A stretch of DNA of 64,000 nucleotides from Pseudarthrobacter psychrotolerans (GTDB lineage Bacteria > Actinomycetota > Actinomycetes > Actinomycetales > Micrococcaceae). Numbering within the stretch: position 1 is the first letter of the stretch; every line of letters begins with the position of its first letter. This document shows positions 59,358 to 64,000 of the stretch, in pieces. Below the pieces are notes generated by a model. It was not told the origin of the DNA, ran no database searches, and saw only the letters and a program-made list of their open reading frames with translations. The position numbers and the translations under genes are program-made. The stretch is taken from assembly GCF_009911795.1 (NCBI RefSeq), contig NZ_CP047898.1:2480001-2544000 (forward strand), in the 5' to 3' direction.

Positions 59358-59410
59358 TGTTTCTGCTCCTAAGCGAACGCCGATCCGGACAATGCGGTCC
59401 AGGATCGAAT

Positions 59411-59448
59411 TTGAGTATTTATGACTGTTTTACAGCATATACGCTCAA
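59411..59448. promoter_or_regulatory. Imperfect inverted repeat over the GalNAc operon promoter
   Basis: TTGAGTATTTATG and CATATACGCTCAA match at 10 of 13 inverted positions around CTGTTTTACAG, itself a perfect CTGT/ACAG repeat. Read on the minus strand, TTGAGC and TCATAA are spaced for a promoter inside the repeat, about 60-85 nt before the SIS start. It is the best candidate site for the DeoR protein. Confidence 0.55.
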
Positions 59449-59738
59449 GAAACGTCCAAGCAAGAGGTGATTTTGAATGACCTCACCGAAGCCGAATGCC
59501 GGCCGCAGCTGCCGGCCGGGGCTTGTTGCAAGCAAAATCCCCGTGGCCACCGGGCTGCAGACCCATGCCCGCGGGTGCGGCGCGAACGGAAGACGTCTGA
59601 CCAGTAGTGATCTTTTTAAGTAAATACGATCATGATCTTGCACATGAGATCTGGATCACTTACCTTGGTTAAACGGTTAAAGACCAGACATGCCTGGCAA
59701 CGCATCACCCCAAGGCAACTCAGTACCCGAGGAGACGT
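59449..59738. promoter_or_regulatory. Divergent intergenic region with LacI-type site
   Basis: No gene is seen here; the region is AT-rich relative to its surroundings. TTAAACGGTTAA (59669-59680) is palindromic at 10 of 12 positions with central CG and lies 59 nt before the next start. GATCATGATC (59628-59637) is a second palindrome. They may be sites for the LacI protein at 63563. GAGGAG precedes ATG 59739. Confidence 0.45.
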
Positions 59739-60761
59739 ATGAAATCGACGACGGAAGAACGCCCGGCACCGCCGGTAGTGCGTCGGCTGGCAGGACAGGC
59801 GCCGGAAGCCGGCGTGCGCAAAGTCAAACCCGGCAAAGTGCCCGCACAGAGTTTCCGGTCACGCCTGCGCCGTGACAAGCAGATGCTGCTCATGATGGTG
59901 CCGGGCGTGGCGTTCCTGCTGCTGTTCTTTTACATCCCCATCCTGGGCAACGCCATTGCGTTCCAGGACTACCAGCCCTACCTCGGCATCGGTGACAGCC
60001 TCTGGGTGGGGTGGCAGAATTTCGTGGACCTCTTCGGCAACCCCGATTTCGTCCAAGCGTTCTGGAACACCTTGTACCTGGCTGCCTGGCAGCTCGTCTT
60101 CCTGTTTCCCGTACCACTGGTGCTGGCCCTGGTGGTCGATTCGCTGGTGAGCACCAGGGTCCGGCAGGTCTTCCAGAGCATCGCCTACCTGCCGCACTTC
60201 CTGTCCTGGGTCCTGGTCATCGCCTTCTTCCAGCAGATGCTCGGCGGAGCGGGCCTTGTTAACAACACCCTGCGGCAGATGGGTATGGAAGCCGTGCCGT
60301 TTATGACCAACCCGGAAACATTCCCCCTCCTGGTAGTGGTCCAGATGATCTGGAAGGACGCCGGCTGGGCCATGATCATCTTCCTGGCCGCCATGGCCAG
60401 CATCGACAACTCCCTCTACGAGGCGGCAGCAGCCGACGGCGCCGGACGCTGGCGCCGCTTGTGGCACATCACGCTGCCGGGGCTGCGCCCCGTCATCGTG
60501 CTGCTCCTGATCCTGCGGATCGGCGACATACTCTCGGTGGGCTTCGAACAGTTCATCCTGCAGCGCGACGCCGTGGGGGCCGGAGCCGCCGAGGTCCTGG
60601 ATACGTTCACGTACTACACCGGCGTGGTCGGCGGCGGATGGAGTTCCGGCGCCGCGGCCGGACTGGCCAAGGGAGTGGTCAGCGCCCTGTTGATCTACGC
60701 CGCCAACAAACTTGCCCACCGCTTCGGCGAAGACGGAATTTTTGCGAAGAAGGTCGGCTAG
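59739..60761 (+). CDS. Carbohydrate ABC transporter permease, LplB type
   Basis: 340 residues from ATG 59739 with GAGGAG four bases upstream. A charged N-terminal tail precedes six hydrophobic segments; the block MLLMMVPGVAFLLLFFYIPILGNAIAFQDYQPYLG is the LplB-type opening and the EAA loop is LYEAAAADGAGRWRRLWHITLPGLRPV. It ends LLIYAANKLAHRFGEDGIF as in lplB. First gene of a third importer in the window; its substrate is not indicated by any neighbouring glycosidase here. Confidence 0.9.
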   Translation: MKSTTEERPAPPVVRRLAGQAPEAGVRKVKPGKVPAQSFRSRLRRDKQMLLMMVPGVAFLLLFFYIPILGNAIAFQDYQPYLGIGDSLWVGWQNFVDLFGNPDFVQAFWNTLYLAAWQLVFLFPVPLVLALVVDSLVSTRVRQVFQSIAYLPHFLSWVLVIAFFQQMLGGAGLVNNTLRQMGMEAVPFMTNPETFPLLVVVQMIWKDAGWAMIIFLAAMASIDNSLYEAAAADGAGRWRRLWHITLPGLRPVIVLLLILRIGDILSVGFEQFILQRDAVGAGAAEVLDTFTYYTGVVGGGWSSGAAAGLAKGVVSALLIYAANKLAHRFGEDGIFAKKVG

Positions 60762-60793
60762 CCCGCCCGGCGGCCGGACAAGGAGAGCACACG

Positions 60794-61741
60794 ATGGCAA
60801 CCACACTATTCACCAAGAAGCCCCAGCCCGCGCGCAAGGTCAAGGTCAAGGAACTGAGCTACAACCCCAAGCGTCCCGTCTGGAAAGAGCGGCCCTCGCC
60901 CTTGTACCAGACTGTCAAGGCCCTGGTGCTGATCGTCTTCAGCATTTCCATCCTGACCCCCATCCTGCTGGTCGTGTCCACCTCACTGGCGGACAACGAA
61001 CAGCTGACGCGGGCCGGCGGTTTCGTCCTCTGGCCCGAACGGCCCACACTGGAGGCCTACACCATCATCTTCCGGGGCCCCATGGTGATCCAGTCCCTCG
61101 GGGTCAGCCTGTTCATCACAGTGGTGGGCACCATCCTGGCCCTGTTCGTCACCATCACCATGGCGTACGCCACCAGCCGGTCAGTACTGTTCGGCCGGCC
61201 GGTGATCCTGGCGATCCTGTTTACCCTCCTGTTCGCCCCGGGCCTCATTCCGTCGTTCCTGATGATCCGCCAACTGGACTTGCTGGACTCGCTCTGGTCG
61301 CTGATCCTGCCCGGCATCTTTGGGGCCTTCAACTTCGTGGTCATGAGGTCCTTCTTTATGAACATCCCCGGTGAACTGATCGAAAGCGCAAGGATCGACG
61401 GCGCCAGCGACTGGCAGATCCTCTGGCGCATCGTCATGCCGCTCTCGAAAGCCGTGATCGCCGTCGTCGGGCTGTTCTACGCGGTTGGCTTCTGGAACTC
61501 GTTCTTCAACGCGCTCCTCTACATCAACGACCACAGCAAGTGGCCCATCCAACTGCTCCTGCGCAACTTCGTGGTCCAGGGCAGTGGCGCTGCGGAACAG
61601 CTGGGCATCAGCACAACCCCGCCGCCGCAATCCGTCCAGATGGCTGTGGTGGTGGTGGCTTTGGTTCCCATCCTCATGGTTTATCCGTTCCTCCAGAAGC
61701 ACTTCGCCAAGGGCGTCATCACCGGGGCAGTCAAGGGCTGA
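60794..61741 (+). CDS. Carbohydrate ABC transporter permease, LplC type
   Basis: 315 residues from ATG 60794 (AAGGAGAG eight bases upstream; the longer frame is non-coding). The N-terminal tail is basic (ARKVKVKELSYNPKRPVWK), then six hydrophobic segments with the EAA loop LIESARIDGASDWQILWRIVMPLSKAVIAVV. It ends VQMAVVVVALVPILMVYPFLQKHFAKGVITGAVKG, like the LplC-type protein at 20581-21453. 32 nt after the LplB-type gene. Confidence 0.9.
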   Translation: MATTLFTKKPQPARKVKVKELSYNPKRPVWKERPSPLYQTVKALVLIVFSISILTPILLVVSTSLADNEQLTRAGGFVLWPERPTLEAYTIIFRGPMVIQSLGVSLFITVVGTILALFVTITMAYATSRSVLFGRPVILAILFTLLFAPGLIPSFLMIRQLDLLDSLWSLILPGIFGAFNFVVMRSFFMNIPGELIESARIDGASDWQILWRIVMPLSKAVIAVVGLFYAVGFWNSFFNALLYINDHSKWPIQLLLRNFVVQGSGAAEQLGISTTPPPQSVQMAVVVVALVPILMVYPFLQKHFAKGVITGAVKG

Positions 61742-61830
61742 CCCCAGCGACGTCCGGCTCAAGCTACGCCCGTTACACCCCCCCCAACGCAAGAAGCACC
61801 GATGCAAACCACCTTAGAAAGGGTCCTTCC

Positions 61831-63492
61831 ATGACCAGCACCATCTCAGGAGCGGCCGGCGTAAGCCGCCGCGGATTCCTTGGCCTTGCAGGCCTTGCCA
61901 TTACCACCGCAGGGCTCGCCGCATGCGGCGGCGGCGGTGGATCCACCAGCGGAGGCGCCTCCGCCTCTTCCTCCGTCAAGCTGCCCACGTACAAGGAATT
62001 TACCGGCCTCACCCCGGACCTGGCGGGCAACGCCAAGGGCCTGCAGGCTGCCTACTTCAAGCTGCCCAAGCCCGTGCAGTCCGTCCAGAACGCACCGCTC
62101 AAGGGCACGGTGACGGGTCTGACCGAAACCTTCGACACCATGAGCCCGGCCATGAAGGACAACCCCTTCTGGCAACGGCTAAACGCCAAGCTCGGCGGCG
62201 ACCTGGAACTGCAGATCGCCGAGGACATCGGCGACGGCTACCCCGCCAAGTTCGCCACGGTCCTGGCCAGCAACGATCTCCCTGACATGATGTGGGTGCC
62301 GCCGAACCAGGGCATCCCCAACATCGGTCCCATGCTGGAAGCCAAGTTCCAGGATCTGACCCAGTACCTCTCCGGCGACGCCGTGCTTGAGTACCCCAAC
62401 CTGGCGGCCCTGAAACCGGACTCCTGGAAGACCGCCGTCGTCAACGGCAAGATCTGGGGAGCACCGATCCCGAGCACGCCGTTCGGACAGGTCTACATCG
62501 GCAACCGCGAGACCTGGGCCCAGGTGGGCGGCTTCGGAGCCGGCAATGCAGAGGAATTCCTGGCGAAGGCCAAGGAAATCACCCGTCCCGGCGAGCAGAA
62601 GTATGCGCTGGAACCGTCCTACATCAACGCCCTGCACATGGTGGGCGAATGGTTCGGCGCCCCCAACGGCTGGGCCGTGAACAAGGACCGCACCCTGACC
62701 AACCTCTACGAGACGGACGAGTACGCGGCCAGCGTGGAATTCGTGGCCAAAATGTTCGCGGCCGGTGTGTTCTACCCGGATGCCCACGCGACGGACATCC
62801 GCGCCCGCGTTGCCCACGGCAGCGTCGGCGCCCAGGTGGTCAGCGGACCGCACGACCTCGACGATTATCGTGCCCTTAACGAAACCGCCGGATTCGACAT
62901 CCTGGTTCCGTTCAGCGCCGACGGCAAGGTGACTCCGACGTACGACATGGGCTACGGAACAGTGGGCTTCACACCGTTCAAGAAGGCCGACGAGGGCAAG
63001 ATCCGCGAGCTCCTCTCCCTCATGAACTACCTCTCCGCACCCTTCGGCACGGTCGAATACCTGCAGAAGAACTACGGCGAGCTGGACCAGGACTACACCC
63101 TGGACGGAAACGGCAACCCGATCCGGACCGAAACCGGCACCACCAACGCCCCGGGCCTGGTCTCGGCCCTGACCATCATGTCCAGCCCGGAGAACGTCAA
63201 TTTCAACCCCGGTTTTGACGACGACACCCGCTACGTGAACGAGCAGCAGCAAAAGCTGCTCGAGCTCGCCTGGCGCAACCCCACCAACGGGTCCTACTCG
63301 GACACCAACGCCAAGGTTGGCGCCAAGATCGGAAAGCAGCTGCGCGACAAGGTCACCGACGTTGTCACCGGCCGCGCCAAGATCAATGAACTGGAGAGCG
63401 CCGTCAAGCGCTGGAAGAGTGAAGGCGGGGACAAGATCCGCGACGAATACCAGGCAGCCCTGGCCTCCGACGCGCCCGTCTTCCGCACCTAG
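61831..63492 (+). CDS. Extracellular solute-binding lipoprotein, LplA type
   Basis: 553 residues from ATG 61831. The leader SRRGFLGLAGLAITTAGLAAC has a twin arginine and a lipobox, with the lipid cysteine at residue 31, so export by Tat is likely. A GGGG linker follows. The body is LplA/YtcQ-like (EIAEDIGDGYPAKFATVLASNDLPDMMWVPP is reminiscent of LplA) with a C-terminal KRWKSEGGDKIRDEYQAAL matching the family. Like the other LplA-type protein, it has no ATPase gene nearby. Confidence 0.9.
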   Translation: MTSTISGAAGVSRRGFLGLAGLAITTAGLAACGGGGGSTSGGASASSSVKLPTYKEFTGLTPDLAGNAKGLQAAYFKLPKPVQSVQNAPLKGTVTGLTETFDTMSPAMKDNPFWQRLNAKLGGDLELQIAEDIGDGYPAKFATVLASNDLPDMMWVPPNQGIPNIGPMLEAKFQDLTQYLSGDAVLEYPNLAALKPDSWKTAVVNGKIWGAPIPSTPFGQVYIGNRETWAQVGGFGAGNAEEFLAKAKEITRPGEQKYALEPSYINALHMVGEWFGAPNGWAVNKDRTLTNLYETDEYAASVEFVAKMFAAGVFYPDAHATDIRARVAHGSVGAQVVSGPHDLDDYRALNETAGFDILVPFSADGKVTPTYDMGYGTVGFTPFKKADEGKIRELLSLMNYLSAPFGTVEYLQKNYGELDQDYTLDGNGNPIRTETGTTNAPGLVSALTIMSSPENVNFNPGFDDDTRYVNEQQQKLLELAWRNPTNGSYSDTNAKVGAKIGKQLRDKVTDVVTGRAKINELESAVKRWKSEGGDKIRDEYQAALASDAPVFRT

Positions 63493-63562
63493 TCCGGTTC
63501 CCGCGGCGGCGGGCAAGGACCCAGCAATGACAGTCAAGCCACGGAACGATCAAGGAGAAACC

Positions 63563-64000
63563 ATGGCAATCACAACAGGCACGGGACAGCGGCCGACTAT
63601 CCGCATGGTGGCGGAACTCGCGGGGGTCTCGACGGCCACGGTGTCCTACGTTCTGTCCGGGCGCAGCGGCGACGGCGGGCCCCGGGTTTCGGACCCGACG
63701 GCGGATAAGGTCAGGTCCGCGGCCGAGAAGCTGGGTTACCGGCCGAACCAGGCGGCACGCGCCATCCGGACCGGGCGCACCAACACCGTGATCCTGTCGC
63801 TGACCATGCTCTCCGACCCGTGGTCTCTCTCGGTCATCGAGGCCGTTCAGCGGGCCGCCGCGCCGTTGGGAATCACGCCGATGATCCTGGGCGATGCCGA
63901 GTGGGTCAAGGTCCTGGGCACGCACAATGCGGACGCCGTCTTTGTGGACGCCGTGGGCGAGCGGGACCGGGATGAACCGCGCCGGCTCGCCGCCCACGGA
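63563..64000 (+). CDS. LacI family transcriptional regulator, C-terminus cut by window edge
   Basis: 146 codons visible. ATG 63563 has AAGGAG six bases upstream. The HTH is RPTIRMVAELAGVSTATVSYVLSGRSGDGGPRVSDPT with the hinge helix at NQAARAIRTGRTNTV. It lies 70 nt after the binding-protein gene and so probably controls that importer. The sensor domain continues off the window. Confidence 0.85.
   Translation, partial: MAITTGTGQRPTIRMVAELAGVSTATVSYVLSGRSGDGGPRVSDPTADKVRSAAEKLGYRPNQAARAIRTGRTNTVILSLTMLSDPWSLSVIEAVQRAAAPLGITPMILGDAEWVKVLGTHNADAVFVDAVGERDRDEPRRLAAHG

Noticed and set aside
59419..59643. 74-codon minus-strand ORF in the divergent region
   Set aside because: No ribosome site, no motif, overlaps the probable operator and promoter.
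62179..63537. 452-codon minus-strand ORF
   Set aside because: Shadow of the LplA-type binding protein gene.

Overview
The window is 64 kb of GC-rich chromosome. GTG/TTG starts, ATGA-type gene overlaps, twin-arginine-like lipoprotein leaders, a bS22 microgene and a Rex/glutaredoxin/HAD-IB neighbourhood all point to an actinobacterium. Protein character and gene content suggest Micrococcaceae (an Arthrobacter/Pseudarthrobacter-like soil bacterium). That placement is inference from the reading; no search was run. I see no tRNA, rRNA, CRISPR, IS element or prophage.

Left 10 kb (core genome). On the minus strand lies a System II cytochrome c maturation operon: histidine phosphatase, TlpA/ResA-like thioredoxin, CcdA, and ResB running off the left edge. 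Next come a YceI protein behind two palindromes, two paralogous proline-rich membrane proteins, Rex, a small glutaredoxin, a HAD-IB phosphatase, the 32-residue ribosomal protein bS22, a BldC-like HTH protein, and a class I DAHP synthase. Upstream of DAHP synthase I read an unlisted 19-codon leader ORF with the run WYAYF and alternative hairpins, a candidate aromatic amino acid attenuator.

10-34.5 kb (pectin side of metabolism). A rhamnose operon (rhaM-rhaI-rhaEW-rhaB-CE7 esterase) diverges from a LacI regulator. After an isolated BBE-type FAD oxidoreductase comes a rhamnogalacturonan-I locus whose content resembles the Bacillus subtilis yes/yet/lpl cluster: YesL-like, YesZ-like GH42, YetA/PcRGLX-like lyase, LplABC-type importer, RhgT-like esterase and YesU-like DUF1961. 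A Gfo/Idh/MocA oxidoreductase and a GH78 alpha-L-rhamnosidase diverge from it. Similar LacI-type sites (TGWATCGTTWCA) sit in front of the rhamnose operon, this locus and the next importer.

34.6-43.4 kb. An orphan solute-binding protein, an MFS exporter, a small membrane protein and an ABC importer (two permeases plus a binding protein) diverge from an intracellular GH42 beta-galactosidase.

43.4-59.4 kb (host-type O-glycan metabolism). A LacI-controlled ABC importer with an intracellular GH35 beta-galactosidase is followed by a secreted 1460-residue GH101 endo-alpha-N-acetylgalactosaminidase. Facing it is a tightly overlapped operon: AgaS-like SIS isomerase, ROK kinase, PfkB kinase, class II tagatose-bisphosphate-type aldolase and DeoR regulator. 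Together they form an almost complete route from mucin-type core-1 glycan (Gal-beta1,3-GalNAc) to triose phosphates; only a GalNAc-6-phosphate deacetylase is missing from the window.

59.7-64 kb. A third LplBCA-type importer is followed by a LacI regulator cut by the right edge.

Quality note: six genes carry single-base frameshifts in G/C-rich contexts, most at short G or C runs (rhaB, DUF1961, RhgT-like, lplB, the binding protein at 40.7 kb, the permease at 45.8 kb). The other reading frame continues the protein exactly each time, so base-calling error is at least as likely as true inactivation.
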